64,000 nt of DNA from Streptomyces sp. DG2A-72 (lineage in GTDB: Bacteria > Actinomycetota > Actinomycetes > Streptomycetales > Streptomycetaceae). The position numbers and the translations under genes were made by a program. Location of the stretch: the NCBI RefSeq assembly GCF_030499575.1, contig NZ_JASTLC010000001.1, forward strand, positions 4,798,001-4,862,000, written 5' to 3'. Shown piece after piece: positions 34,748 to 43,100 of the stretch (position 1 is its first letter; each line of letters begins with the position of its first letter). The notes beneath the pieces were generated by a model. The model saw only the letters and a program-made list of their open reading frames with translations, was not told the DNA's origin and made no database searches.

Positions 34748-37120
34748 CTACTCGTTCGTGAACTCCTCCACCACCGTCGCCCCCAGCTCCTTCACGATGA
34801 GCTCGTGGCCGGAGAGGGCCGACTCGTCGAGGTCCGGGTCGTCGTCCTCCGGGATGTCGTCCTCGGGGGAGACGGGGGGTGGCTCCGGAGTGGACGACGC
34901 GGGCGCGGGCGCGGACGAGGACCTGGGTCCAGGGGTGGCGGGAGCCGGGGTGGACGTGGGCGAGGTGGGTGCGGGCGAGGTGGGCGTAGGCGCGGGCTGG
35001 GGGGACGCCGGGCGCGGGGGCGTCGTAGCCCCGCTGCCGCCATGGCCACTTCCACCGGCGCTGCCTCCACCGCCGTAGCCACCGCCGCCGTTGAAGCCGG
35101 AGGAGCCTGCCGACTGTGGGGGTGCCGAGCCGCCCGACGGGTCGACGACGGCCTCGATCTTCCACTGGACGTTGAACTGCTCGGCCAGCGCCTGTCGCAG
35201 CACGTCCTCGCTGCCGCTGCTCGCGAAGTTGTCCCGCGCACCGGCGTTGACGAAGCCGAGTTGGAGGGTGGTGCCGTCGAAGCCGACCACCTGGGCGTTC
35301 TGGCTGAGCAGGATCCAGGTGAAGCGACGGCGGTTCTTGACGGTCTCGAGGATGTTGGGCCAGAGCATGCGGGGGTCGAGGCCGCCGGGTGCCGGGGTGG
35401 ATGCGGGGGTGGCGGCCGGTGGGGCGGGAGTGGGCGTGGACGCGGGTGGGGGTGTGCCCGGGGCGGCCGGGGGTTGCCCGCCGCCCGCCGGGGTCGCCGT
35501 CGGCCAGCCGCCGGGGCGTCGGCCGCCGCCCGCGGGAGTGGCGGTGGGCCAGGCGCCGGGGGCTGAGGCAGGGGCATGGCTGGGTGCGCCCTGACCAGGC
35601 TGGGGCTGTTGAGGCTGTTGGCTCTGATGCGGTTGCTGGGTCTGATGCGGTTGCTGGGTCTGCTGGCCGTGCTGCGGCTGACCGCCACCGGAAGGTCCGC
35701 CGCCCGGGCCGGCGGCGGCAGGCGGAACCGACCCAGCCGCCGACGTCGTACCACTGTCCGGATCGGTCGCAACCACCGAACCCGCCCCAGAACCACCGGA
35801 GCCGGAGCCCCGCACGGCAGCCCGAGCCGCAGCGGCACCGCCCCCCGGAGGAACCGGAGGAGCCGAAGCACCCATGGGCCCCGTCCCCTCACCCGCACCG
35901 CCGTGCGCCTCGGGCCCGGGCACATACCCCATGGCGGGCGCCCCGCCCCCGGCCGAGAAGTTCACGCCGCGCTCCAGCCGGTCGAGGCGGGCCATCACCG
36001 ACCGCTCGTCCCCGTATGCGGCGGGCAGCATTACGCGCGCGCAGATCAGTTCGAGCTGGAGTCGGGGGGAGGTGGCACCCCGCATCTCGGTCAGGCCCTC
36101 GTTGACGAGGTCGGCGGCGCGGCTGAGTTCGGCGGCGCCGAAGGTGCCGGCCTGGGCCTGCATCCGCTCGAGCACGTCGGCGGGGGCATCGATGAGCCCC
36201 TTCTCCACCGCATCCGGAACGGCGGCGAGGATCACCAGGTCCCGCAGCCGCTCCAGCAGATCGGCGACGAAGCGACGCGGGTCGTTGCCCCCCTCGATGA
36301 TGCGGTCGACGACCTCGAAGGCGGCGGCCCCGTCTCCTGTGGCGAAGGCCTCGACGACGGAGTCGAGCAGCGAAGTGTCCGTGTAGCCGAGCAGCGAGAT
36401 GGCCATGGCATACGTCACACCGTCGGCACCGGCCGCGGCGAGCAGTTGGTCCATGACGGACATGGAGTCACGCACGGACCCGGCCCCGGCGCGCACGACC
36501 AGCGGCAGCACACCGTCCTCGACGGGAATGTTCTCCCGCCCGCACACCTCGGCGAGGTACTCCCTCAGCGTCCCCGGCGGAACGAGCCGGAACGGATAGT
36601 GATGGGTCCGCGACCGAATCGTCCCGATGACCTTCTCGGGCTCGGTGGTGGCGAAGATGAACTTGAGATGCTCCGGCGGCTCCTCGACGACCTTCAGCAG
36701 CGCGTTGAAACCGGCCGACGTGACCATGTGGGCCTCGTCGATGATGTAGATCTTGTAGCGGCTGCCGGCGGGTCCGAAGAAGGCCTTCTCCCGCAGGTCA
36801 CGCGCATCATCGACACCACCGTGCGAAGCGGCGTCGATCTCGATGACATCGATGGAACCTGGCCCGTTCCGAGCAAGATCCCGGCAGGACTGGCACTCAC
36901 CGCACGGGGTGGGCGTGGGCCCCTGCTCGCAGTTCAGGCACCGCGCCAGAATCCGCGCACTCGTCGTCTTGCCGCATCCGCGCGGACCGCTGAACAGGTA
37001 CGCGTGATTGACCCGGTTGTTCCGCAGCGCCTGCTGCAGCGGGTCGGTTACATGCTCCTGCCCGATGACCTCGGCGAACGACTCCGGGCGATAGCGGCGG
37101 TACAGCGCAAGAGACGACAC
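34748..37120 (-). CDS. dnaX: DNA polymerase III subunit gamma/tau
   Basis: The product has 790 residues from GTG 37120, giving SSLALYRRYRPESFAEVIGQ at the N-terminus. AAA+ clamp-loader core: Walker A FSGPRGCGKTT (residues 44-53), zinc-binding Cys set in CLNCEQGPTPTPCGECQSC, IDEAHMV, and sensor FIFATTEP. The middle is a long Pro/Gly/Gln/Ala-rich linker (QQPHQTQQPHQSQQPQQPQP), then a tau-like C-terminal domain NRRRFTWILLSQNAQVVGF. It loads the sliding clamp and ties polymerase to helicase. No A-rich slippery site for a gamma frameshift is seen. Confidence 0.97.
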   Translation of the reverse strand: MSSLALYRRYRPESFAEVIGQEHVTDPLQQALRNNRVNHAYLFSGPRGCGKTTSARILARCLNCEQGPTPTPCGECQSCRDLARNGPGSIDVIEIDAASHGGVDDARDLREKAFFGPAGSRYKIYIIDEAHMVTSAGFNALLKVVEEPPEHLKFIFATTEPEKVIGTIRSRTHHYPFRLVPPGTLREYLAEVCGRENIPVEDGVLPLVVRAGAGSVRDSMSVMDQLLAAAGADGVTYAMAISLLGYTDTSLLDSVVEAFATGDGAAAFEVVDRIIEGGNDPRRFVADLLERLRDLVILAAVPDAVEKGLIDAPADVLERMQAQAGTFGAAELSRAADLVNEGLTEMRGATSPRLQLELICARVMLPAAYGDERSVMARLDRLERGVNFSAGGGAPAMGYVPGPEAHGGAGEGTGPMGASAPPVPPGGGAAAARAAVRGSGSGGSGAGSVVATDPDSGTTSAAGSVPPAAAGPGGGPSGGGQPQHGQQTQQPHQTQQPHQSQQPQQPQPGQGAPSHAPASAPGAWPTATPAGGGRRPGGWPTATPAGGGQPPAAPGTPPPASTPTPAPPAATPASTPAPGGLDPRMLWPNILETVKNRRRFTWILLSQNAQVVGFDGTTLQLGFVNAGARDNFASSGSEDVLRQALAEQFNVQWKIEAVVDPSGGSAPPQSAGSSGFNGGGGYGGGGSAGGSGHGGSGATTPPRPASPQPAPTPTSPAPTSPTSTPAPATPGPRSSSAPAPASSTPEPPPVSPEDDIPEDDDPDLDESALSGHELIVKELGATVVEEFTNE

Positions 37121-37183
37121 GCATACGAGGTTATAGGCGCCCACTGACATCGGGCTCCGCCCGCCGGCCGCCCGGCAACGCGA

Positions 37184-37278
37184 ACGCCCCCCACGCACCC
37201 GCCAGAGCCGACCTACCCTTGCTGCCTTCCGGCCCTGGGGGAGTTCAGTCAGATAGCGCCGCGTGAGGGGCTGCGCCC
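37184..37278 (-). ncRNA. ffs: Small bacterial SRP RNA (4.5S type)
   Basis: The minus strand carries GGGCCGGAAGGCAGCAAGGG, the conserved domain IV (GGAA tetraloop and Ffh-binding internal loop). The outer stem GCCCCTCACGC pairs with GCGTGGGGGGC (plus-strand 37261-37271 with 37186-37196). About 95 bases is the size of the short actinobacterial RNA. It acts with Ffh to target membrane proteins. A TACTGT box just upstream may be its -10. Exact ends are approximate. Confidence 0.92.
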
Positions 37279-37347
37279 ACAGTACCCGATGCCGGCCAGG
37301 GGGAACGAGTTCGCGAGCACTCCTCAACGTCTTGTATTGTTTGCGGC

Positions 37348-37435
37348 GGAGGATTCGCCTAGAGGCCTAGGGCGCACGCTTGGAAAGCGTGTTGGGGGCA
37401 ACCCCTCACGAGTTCGAATCTCGTATCCTCCGCCA
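37348..37435 (+). tRNA. tRNA-Ser (anticodon GGA), integration target
   Basis: The acceptor GGAGGAT/ATCCTCC is paired, the anticodon loop is TTGGAAA between CACGC and GCGTG, and the long variable arm is GGGG-CAA-CCCC. CCA follows the discriminator G and may be encoded. The gene is intact even though its 3' 54 bases form the left attachment site, as expected when an element restores the tRNA on integration. Confidence 0.97.
37380..37433 (+). repeat. attL: 54-bp direct repeat within tRNA-Ser
   Basis: It is identical base for base to 63786-63839. It begins exactly at the first base of the anticodon loop and ends just after the 3' end. Both features are typical of tyrosine-integrase attachment sites. 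Confidence 0.92.
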
Positions 37436-37456
37436 GTGCCTCACCGGGCACGATGT

Positions 37457-37490
37457 CGAAGGGCCCCACCGTTCGCGGTGGGGCCCTTCG
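37457..37490 (+). terminator. Strong hairpin terminator after tRNA-Ser
   Basis: A perfect 15-bp stem (37457-37471 with 37476-37490) capped by a TTCG tetraloop. It lies just inside the island and replaces the original terminator, now stranded at 63863-63892. Confidence 0.85.
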
Positions 37491-37498
37491 TCGTGCGT

Positions 37499-37520
37499 GG
37501 TCTCAGTTTTGGTCTCAGTT
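37499..37520. repeat. Left pair of GGTCTCAGTT boxes
   Basis: Two copies of GGTCTCAGTT at 37499-37508 and 37511-37520, period 12. A matching pair with the same period and orientation lies at 63671-63691 near the other end. They are candidate arm-type integrase sites. Confidence 0.6.
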
Positions 37521-37621
37521 GTCCTGACTGGACCGGGGGGACCTCGGTGGACACCGACTCCCTTCCCTCCAGGACCTGAACATCGCCACGGCCGGCCCGG
37601 TACGCGGCTTGCCGTAGAACC

Positions 37622-38773
37622 ATGGTTTTTCGCTCCCGTCGCCTGGAGGATCTCCTGGGCGGTCGCCTCGACGAGGTCGGGTACGGCGACATCGCTGCCC
37701 TCATCGGGCGACAGGAGGCGGTCGAAGCCGAGGACCTCGACTACAAGCAGCAGCACTACGGCAGTGACGCCAAGAGCAGAGAAGAGCTGGCCAAAGATGT
37801 CGCCGCTCTCGCCAACCACATCGGTGGAATCCTCGTCATCGGGATGGCGGAAAGCCGAGGCGTTCCCTCTCGCGCATTCGACGTGGACCTTGACGATCGA
37901 CACGTCCGGGATCTGCAGCAGCGGATCGCCGCATCCACGGCTCCGTCCGTGCGATGGGAACCGCTCCTCAAGGAGAACCCCGCCAATCCTGGGCATGGGT
38001 TACTCCTTCTCACCGTTCCCCGCAGCCCGGAGGCGCCGCACGCCATCATCGTGCCGCCGACCAAACCGACCTCTGCGGCTCTGCGCTACCCGCGTCGCGC
38101 CGGCAGCAAGACGGACTGGCTGACGGAGACATACGTGGCCAGCGCCTACCGGCAACGCTTCAGCTCCGCCGCAGACCGGGCCGAGCGTATGCGCGACATC
38201 GAGGCCCGGCTCGTGACGAGTGAACTGTCGTGCACTCGAACCCACTTGCTGGTCACGCTGGTTCCCGACGTACCTGGCGAGATGCGAATCAACCAGCGCT
38301 CCTTCATCGATTACAAGGAGCAGCTCCTGGCCTCACAGCCGCTGATCGCTACGGAGACACGGCTGTTCCGCCATGTCAGCGTGGGCTCCCACAGACTGAT
38401 CGTGGAGCAGCGTTCCGATCGCGCCGACAGCGATCTGGCGCACCTCTACGACGACGGATCCGGCATCTGGGCGCAGTCTCTCCAAACCTCAGTGGCCAAC
38501 GACGAGGATCCGACGGACCGGGTCCGCTCTCTCGCAGGTGACTTCCTGGCCCACAGGCTGATGTCAGCGTTGATCTTCCTTGCCAGCCATGCACGGGACC
38601 GGTGCGGAGTCGCCGGAACAGTGGCCGTCGAAGTCGACCTCGTCGACGGCATGTACGCCCACCCCTATGCCCCGCCGCTGCCGACGTCTCAGCGCGCTCC
38701 ATCAGCGCGGCCGGCGCCTGTCGCAACCGCTGCGGCACCAGCAGGCCGCCCGTCTACGGGCGGCGGTACCTGA
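37622..38773 (+). CDS. AlbA_2 (Schlafen-type) ATP-binding domain protein
   Basis: The product has 383 residues. EDLDYKQQHYGSD then EELAKDVAALANHIGGILVI is the AlbA_2 domain start, a fold found in putative regulators and defence proteins. The middle (LSCTRTHLLVTLVPDVPGEM) and the part up to RDRCGVAGTVAVEVDLVDG look intact. After PYAPPLPTSQR the frame becomes low-complexity and stops, while a neighbouring frame continues with relaxase-like sequence, so the natural C-terminus has probably been lost at a recombination junction. It is the first gene inside attL. Role unknown. Confidence 0.7.
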   Translation: MVFRSRRLEDLLGGRLDEVGYGDIAALIGRQEAVEAEDLDYKQQHYGSDAKSREELAKDVAALANHIGGILVIGMAESRGVPSRAFDVDLDDRHVRDLQQRIAASTAPSVRWEPLLKENPANPGHGLLLLTVPRSPEAPHAIIVPPTKPTSAALRYPRRAGSKTDWLTETYVASAYRQRFSSAADRAERMRDIEARLVTSELSCTRTHLLVTLVPDVPGEMRINQRSFIDYKEQLLASQPLIATETRLFRHVSVGSHRLIVEQRSDRADSDLAHLYDDGSGIWAQSLQTSVANDEDPTDRVRSLAGDFLAHRLMSALIFLASHARDRCGVAGTVAVEVDLVDGMYAHPYAPPLPTSQRAPSARPAPVATAAAPAGRPSTGGGT

Positions 38774-39065
38774 GCTGGCCGAGCAGATCCTGGCCGAGCC
38801 AGGCTGGCACGCCCTCGCCGCCACTCTCGCCGACGCTGAGAGCACCGGACACGACCCGGCGGCACTGCTGGCCGAGGCTGCCGGACGGCGGGAGCTGGAC
38901 ACCGCCGATTCGGTCAGCGACGTGCTCGTGTGGCGGCTGCGGCGTATGGCCGGCCTACCCGGCGACGCCTCCGCAATGCCTGACTACACCACCGCTGCGG
39001 CGACGGGCGGCCGTGCTGTCCGGCCCGCGCCGAGCCGAGACGAACGGCCCGGAAAGGCACGGTGA
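38682..39065 (+). pseudogene. C-terminal remnant of a relaxase/mobilisation-type protein
   Basis: In the frame ending at 39065 one reads LAEQILAEPGWHALAATLAD, ESTGHDPAALLAEAAGRREL and DTADSVSDVLVWRLRRMAGL. From memory this is the tail of conjugative relaxase/helicase proteins of Streptomyces integrative elements. No start or N-terminal domain remains, and it overlaps the out-of-frame tail of the AlbA_2 gene. It is evidence of a former conjugative element. Confidence 0.5.
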
Positions 39066-39113
39066 TCCAGGACTGAGCTTGTTCCGCTTTGACGGACACC
39101 ATCGGTGTGGTGT

Positions 39114-39173
39114 TCACGCCGCGAGAGCGGCCTCGTAGTCAGTGGGACTGAGGCAGCCGAGGCTGCAGCCACC
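39114..39173 (-). pseudogene. IS3-family transposase OrfB, last ~18 codons
   Basis: The minus strand encodes CSLGCLSPTDYEAALAA and a stop. This matches the typical HSSLGYLSPxxYEA end of IS3-family OrfB, with the usual Tyr changed to Cys. Only the 3' end survives. It marks an insertion sequence scar inside the island. Confidence 0.6.
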
Positions 39174-39316
39174 GCAGCACAGCTCAGCAACCAGCTCCGC
39201 GAAGCCAACGGCGCGGCCGACTACATCCGCTGATACCAGGACGTCCGCGACCGTCGTACGGAATGCTCTGTCCGGCCGGGGGACCGTTGCGCGGCCTTCG
39301 AGTAGGTTGCCAGGGC

Positions 39317-39840
39317 ATGGCTGAGGAGAATTCCCGTACGCCGCGCGAAGAGACGACGCTGGAGCGGGCCGACCGCAACTACGGTGAGCTGCTCCAGGAG
39401 TTGAGGATCATCCAGACCGGGGTCCAGATCCTGTTCGCGTTCCTGCTGACGCTGGCCTTCACCGCCCGCTTCTCGACGCTCGACACGGCGCAGCGCACCA
39501 TGTAGATCACGACGCTGCTGCTCGCGGTGCTCGCAGCGGCCCTGTTCACCACTCCGGCCGCGCTGCACCGCACGCTGTTCCAGCGCGGGGCCAAGCCTGA
39601 GATCGTCATGATCTCCTCACGGCTGGCGGGGCGGGTATGAGCGTCCTGATGCTGACCCTCACCGGTTCCGTACTGCTCGTCGTCGACGTGGTGCTCGGCC
39701 GGGTCGAGGGTGTGATCGCGGGCAGTGCGACGCTGCTGGTGTGCGGCGGTCTGTGGGTGGTGTTGCCGCAGTTCGTCAGGCGGCACGCCGCACGGTTGGA
39801 GGCCCGGGCCGTCTCGGAGCCGCCGGATGGATCGGGCTGA
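39317..39840 (+). pseudogene. DUF6328-like membrane protein, inactivated by amber codon and frameshift
   Basis: From ATG 39317 the product reads MAEENSRTPREETTLERADR, then NYGELLQELRIIQTGVQILF, a typical DUF6328 start. TAG at 39503-39505 stops it after AQRTM. The same frame continues as ITTLLLAVLAAALFTTPAAL and RGAKPEIVMISSRLAG, where a second lesion near 39630 shifts the frame to MSVLMLTLTGSVLLVVDVVL and LWVVLPQFVRRHA. Read together the three pieces give a complete four-helix protein. Two independent lesions argue against a single sequencing error. Confidence 0.75.
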
Positions 39841-39932
39841 GTGCTTCAGCAGCACACAGCCGCCGCGGTTGGCCGGTGTGGTTCACCTACCGGTTTCCTG
39901 CGGCGGCTGTGCTTCCTGCGGGGAGGACGGTG

Positions 39933-40412
39933 TCACCGGCCGGCGGGCGCCGACATGTGCAGCAGGCGTTCGGTGATCTCCCGGTATTGCCTGAGCGCGA
40001 TCCGTAGTTCCTCGGTCTGCGCTTCGGTGTCCTGGTCCTGCCAGCCCGATCGCAGGACGCGCCGCTGCTCTGTGAGGGTGTTCGTGAAGTGGGTGGTGAC
40101 TTCGTCGAAGACGCTGTCGGCTTCCTCCACGGCCTGGCGTGGGCTGTCGACGAAGGTGTTGAGGGCCTGTTGGAGGCGCAGGGTGAGCTTGTCCCGTTCG
40201 CCCTGCGGGAGCATCTCCGGCGTCGGCTTGCGATCGGGGCTGGGGCGGCCGGCGTTGGCGCCGTTGGTGGCGGGTTCACGCGGTTCGTGAGCAGGTTTGG
40301 TGACAGGTGCCTGCGGGGCCCGCTGGCTCTGCGGCGCCTGCGGGTTGCGCGGCGCCGAGGGATCCGGGCTTCCGGGCTGGGGTTGCCGTGCGTGTTCGGC
40401 GTTCTGCGACAT
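39933..40412 (-). CDS. Hypothetical protein, disordered N-terminus plus helical domain
   Basis: The product has 159 residues. The first 80 or so are Pro/Gln/Arg-rich (RQPQPGSPDPSAPRNPQAPQ). The C-terminal part is helical and amphipathic: KLTLRLQQALNTFVDSPRQA, VEEADSVFDEVTTHF and LRIALRQYREITERLLHM. It overlaps the previous gene by one base (TGATG) and shares with it the pattern FV(D/E)SP(R/Q)(Q/K)AV(E/T)EAD, so the two are paralogous domains in one operon. Function unknown; possibly paired envelope-stress proteins. Confidence 0.65.
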   Translation of the reverse strand: MSQNAEHARQPQPGSPDPSAPRNPQAPQSQRAPQAPVTKPAHEPREPATNGANAGRPSPDRKPTPEMLPQGERDKLTLRLQQALNTFVDSPRQAVEEADSVFDEVTTHFTNTLTEQRRVLRSGWQDQDTEAQTEELRIALRQYREITERLLHMSAPAGR

Positions 40413-41044
40413 CAGGTGTTGTTTCCCTTCGCGTGGCGTCGGTTCAGTGCCCATGGCGCGTGGCCGTTGCCGTCGCGGGACTGAGGAGTCTGCGAGCTGC
40501 CCTGGTCCGGGTCGGCCGGCTGTTCGGCGACCAGTGCCTCGAAGAGGCTTCGGGCTTCGACCATGGCCTCCCGCATTTCCTCGGTGCCGCTCTGTCCGCG
40601 GGCGGCCGTGTGCATGCTGCGGTAGCCGTGGACATGGGCGGGGTGGTGGACGGAGAGGGCGGCGAACTGCTCCTCGAACTGCTCGCCGTCGGGGAAGCCG
40701 CGGTCCCTCGCCAGGCCGGCAAGGAGTGCGTCCGCCTCGGTGACGGCCTTCTGCGGTGATTCGACGAACTGCTCCTGGACGTCGGCCCACTGAGCCCTGT
40801 ACTGCGCGCGGGCCTCGGGCGACAGCGGCTGCTCATCGAGGGAGCCGTGCTGCTTGACGCGCTCGCCGAGTTCCTGCTCGGCCGCCTTGGTGTCGCCGTC
40901 GTGGTCGGCGACGGCACGGTCGTACTCGGGTCCGAAGCGGTGTTTGAGCCCGCGTCCTCCGCCGGCCCGGATGCGTCCACGTCCGACGAGGAAGAGGACG
41001 ACGGCCGCGATGACGATCACGGCGATGATCACGATGGTGAGCAT
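40412..41044 (-). CDS. Membrane-anchored hypothetical protein
   Basis: The product has 210 residues. A single N-terminal membrane helix (MLTIVIIAVIVIAAVVLFLV) leads to a basic RGRIRAGGGRGLKHRFGPEY segment, then a helical cytoplasmic domain with RAQYRAQWADVQEQFVESPQ and KAVTEADALLAGLARDRGF. This is a recurring small Streptomyces family without known function. It is translationally coupled to the next gene by a one-base overlap. The conserved FVESPQKAVTEAD motif is shared with its partner. Confidence 0.7.
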   Translation of the reverse strand: MLTIVIIAVIVIAAVVLFLVGRGRIRAGGGRGLKHRFGPEYDRAVADHDGDTKAAEQELGERVKQHGSLDEQPLSPEARAQYRAQWADVQEQFVESPQKAVTEADALLAGLARDRGFPDGEQFEEQFAALSVHHPAHVHGYRSMHTAARGQSGTEEMREAMVEARSLFEALVAEQPADPDQGSSQTPQSRDGNGHAPWALNRRHAKGNNT

Positions 41045-41178
41045 GGCTGCCTTCTCTGGCTCTCGGCTCGTGGATTGTTCGGCTTCATTGCCGTTCCCGT
41101 CATTTCCCGTGGGCTGATTCCGCGTTGGCCTGCCGGGTGGCGGCCACGCGACGTGGGCACCACCCGGGGCGTTTGTGG

Positions 41179-41352
41179 TCAGTGCTTGAAGGCGTCCTTG
41201 GCCTTGTCGCCGGACTGCTTGAGGTTTCCGGAGACCCGGTCGGTCCTGCCTTCGCGCCGCAGGCGCCGGTTGCGGGTGGTCCGGCCGATGCGTTCGGTGA
41301 CCCGGCCCTTGAATGCCTGGGTCTTGTGCCTGATCGTCTGTCCGAGGCTCAT
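41179..41352 (-). CDS. CsbD-like small stress protein
   Basis: The product has 57 residues. MSLGQTIRHKTQAFKGRVTE, RLRREGRTDRVSGNLKQSG and DKAKDAFKH follow the CsbD layout (Kxx-G-x(7)-E-G-x(2)-D-x(3)-G-x(3)-Q-x(2)-D-K-x-K-D-A-F). CsbD was first described as a SigB-dependent general stress gene in Bacillus; its molecular role is unknown. It sits in a minus-strand row of stress-type genes. Confidence 0.75.
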   Translation of the reverse strand: MSLGQTIRHKTQAFKGRVTERIGRTTRNRRLRREGRTDRVSGNLKQSGDKAKDAFKH

Positions 41353-41445
41353 GGCTGTCCTCTGCTCGTTCGCTGGATGGGCTCCCGCGCGTGATCGCCG
41401 TACAGGCCACCGTCCCGGAGGGCGGGAGAGCGCCTGGTGTGTGGG

Positions 41446-41628
41446 CTATCCGCGACTGCGGCTGTACCGGCGGCCGCCGCCACGGCGTCCACCGCCGCGT
41501 CCGCGCATGGCGAAGCCGACGATCCAGACGACCAGGAGTACGGCGGCGACCCACCAGAGGGCCTGCATGGTGAAGCCGAACCCGAACACCACCAGGATCA
41601 GCAGAAGGAGAAGAATCCACAGGATCAT
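41446..41628 (-). CDS. Small hydrophobic membrane protein
   Basis: The product has 60 residues from ATG 41628, preceded by GGAGG. Two hydrophobic stretches (ILWILLLLLILVVFGFGFTM and ALWWVAAVLLVVWIVGFAM) end in an Arg/Gly-rich tail (RGRGGGRRGGGRRYSRSRG). Proteins of this build are common in Streptomyces stress regulons, usually annotated only as hydrophobic protein. It is similar in design to the product at 42336. Confidence 0.75.
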   Translation of the reverse strand: MILWILLLLLILVVFGFGFTMQALWWVAAVLLVVWIVGFAMRGRGGGRRGGGRRYSRSRG

Positions 41629-41745
41629 TGCCGGGCCTCCAGATCGCGGGAAGTTCCTGAGTTCCGCGGGGTCCGGGCGAAGCGGGAAGGTGGAATGCTG
41701 CGCCCGAATGATCCGGAGCGGCATAGCCCTACGCCGTGCTGTCAG

Positions 41746-41958
41746 TCAACGCCCGACAACCTCCCTTGTCAACGCGGTGTCGGCACGGGGGAGTTCTGCG
41801 AGCTGAGCAGGGGCCGCTGGGACAAACGGAGCCTCGGCGGGGGCTTCGGCCTGCTCGGCCGGCGCCGCCGGCAGGATGCGGTCCTCCCACCAGGACAGGC
41901 CCATCACGGTGGCGAGCAGGACGAAGGGGACAGAAGCCGGAACGATCAGTACGTACAT
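41746..41958 (-). CDS. Small single-span membrane protein with Ala/Pro-rich tail
   Basis: The product has 70 residues from ATG 41958. An N-terminal helix MYVLIVPASVPFVLLATVMG is followed by LSWWEDRILP and an Ala/Glu/Pro-rich C-terminus. It has no known motif. The row of minus-strand small membrane genes around it suggests a shared envelope role. The start is supported only by the helix position. Confidence 0.5.
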   Translation of the reverse strand: MYVLIVPASVPFVLLATVMGLSWWEDRILPAAPAEQAEAPAEAPFVPAAPAQLAELPRADTALTREVVGR

Positions 41959-42335
41959 GCGTACCGCCTGCGGTGGGATGCGTGCGACGCGGCGGGCAGC
42001 AGAGGGGGGATGCCCGCATGGGGCGCATCGGTGCGGCGCCGGGATCGAGTGGCGACGGCGGGGGCGGCCCGTTGGGGGGCGGGGTGGTTCCGGCACTGAT
42101 GCGCGAGGTGCGCCCTCGAAGGAGCGCGAGAGGTGTTCGACGCTGCCGGGGGCTCGGGCCGTACCGCACACGCTAGCCCTCGCCGCGCTCCCTGGACAGA
42201 TGTCAAGTGGCCATCTGGTCCCGGCGGAAGACGCTGACGTGGGTCGCTGTCCGCAACCTCGGGGCAGGGCTACGCTGTTCGTACTGGCCCCGGCCCCCGG
42301 CAGTGATGCTGTGTTCCGCTCCGGGGAGGCCCGCC

Positions 42336-42614
42336 GTGTTCGTTCTGCTTCTCATCCTGATCGTGGTCTTGTTCGGCCTCGGCTTCATCAGCCCTCTCTG
42401 GTGGGTGGCCGCGGCCGTGTTGGTCTTCGGCGCCACCCGGCACGGTCGCGATCGCGGGGGAGGCTGGATTCGTGGCGACGGTTCCGATCTCGGGCAGTAC
42501 AGGGACTACGAGCACCGCCGGGATCGTCAGGACCGTTGGGACCGTCGTTACAGTCGTCGGCACCGGGCGCGCTGGCGGCGCGAGGACCGTCGGGACCATG
42601 AACGCCGCGGGTGA
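42336..42614 (+). CDS. Small hydrophobic protein with highly charged C-terminus
   Basis: The product has 92 residues from GTG 42336, with GGGGAGG upstream. It begins VFVLLLILIVVLFGLGFISP then LWWVAAAVLVFGATRHGRD. The last 45 residues are almost entirely Arg, Asp, His, Trp and Tyr (DYEHRRDRQDRWDRRYSRRH), probably disordered at the membrane surface. The hydrophobic part is clearly related to the protein at 41446. It precedes an ANTAR gene on the same strand. Function unknown. Confidence 0.65.
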   Translation: MFVLLLILIVVLFGLGFISPLWWVAAAVLVFGATRHGRDRGGGWIRGDGSDLGQYRDYEHRRDRQDRWDRRYSRRHRARWRREDRRDHERRG

Positions 42615-42698
42615 CCGGTGAAGTTGCCCGAATATCCAGAGGTTCCGGGACGGCCTCCGCCCAGCCGGACGCGCCGAGATCGTCGAGAGGTACGTGCC

Positions 42699-43100
42699 AT
42701 GCAGCGCACAACCATGCTTCCGGAGAACTGGTGGGATCTGAGGGCCGAGGCCGTGGCGGGGAATGCGGCCGGTCAGGATGTCGTCGCACTGCGCGCCGAG
42801 AATGATCAGCTGCGGCGGGCACTGGCAGGCCGTATGGTCATCGACCAGGCCTGCGGCATGGTGATGGTCCTGGCCCTCTGCCGCCGTGGGCCGGCCGGGA
42901 AACTGCTGGTGGACATGGCACGGCAGTGCAACACCAAGCTTCCGGACGTGGCCGTGGCCGTGGTCGCCGCCTGGGAGGGCGAGCCGCTCTCGCGGTTGAT
43001 GCAGCGGGCACTGCGGGATGCACTGCGGCGGCTTTACGCGGAAGACCGGGGGTGCGACTCACGACTGACAGATGAGACGTCCGGAAGGGGAGGGCCGTGA
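42699..43100 (+). CDS. ANTAR-domain protein (single domain)
   Basis: The product has 133 residues from ATG 42699 with GAGAGG upstream. A short coiled coil (ALRAENDQLRRALAGR) leads into an ANTAR domain: MVIDQACGMVMVLALCRRGP, LVDMARQCNTKLPDVAVAVV. ANTAR proteins bind paired hexaloop RNA hairpins and prevent transcription termination. There is no sensor domain, so dimerisation or a partner must control it. The stop overlaps a truncated PRC-barrel gene (GTGA), and a second, similar ANTAR gene follows. Confidence 0.75.
   Translation: MQRTTMLPENWWDLRAEAVAGNAAGQDVVALRAENDQLRRALAGRMVIDQACGMVMVLALCRRGPAGKLLVDMARQCNTKLPDVAVAVVAAWEGEPLSRLMQRALRDALRRLYAEDRGCDSRLTDETSGRGGP

Noticed and set aside
34748..37120. 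Programmed frameshift producing a separate gamma subunit in dnaX
   Set aside because: No A-rich slippery heptamer with a downstream hairpin is visible, and actinomycetes are not known to use one.
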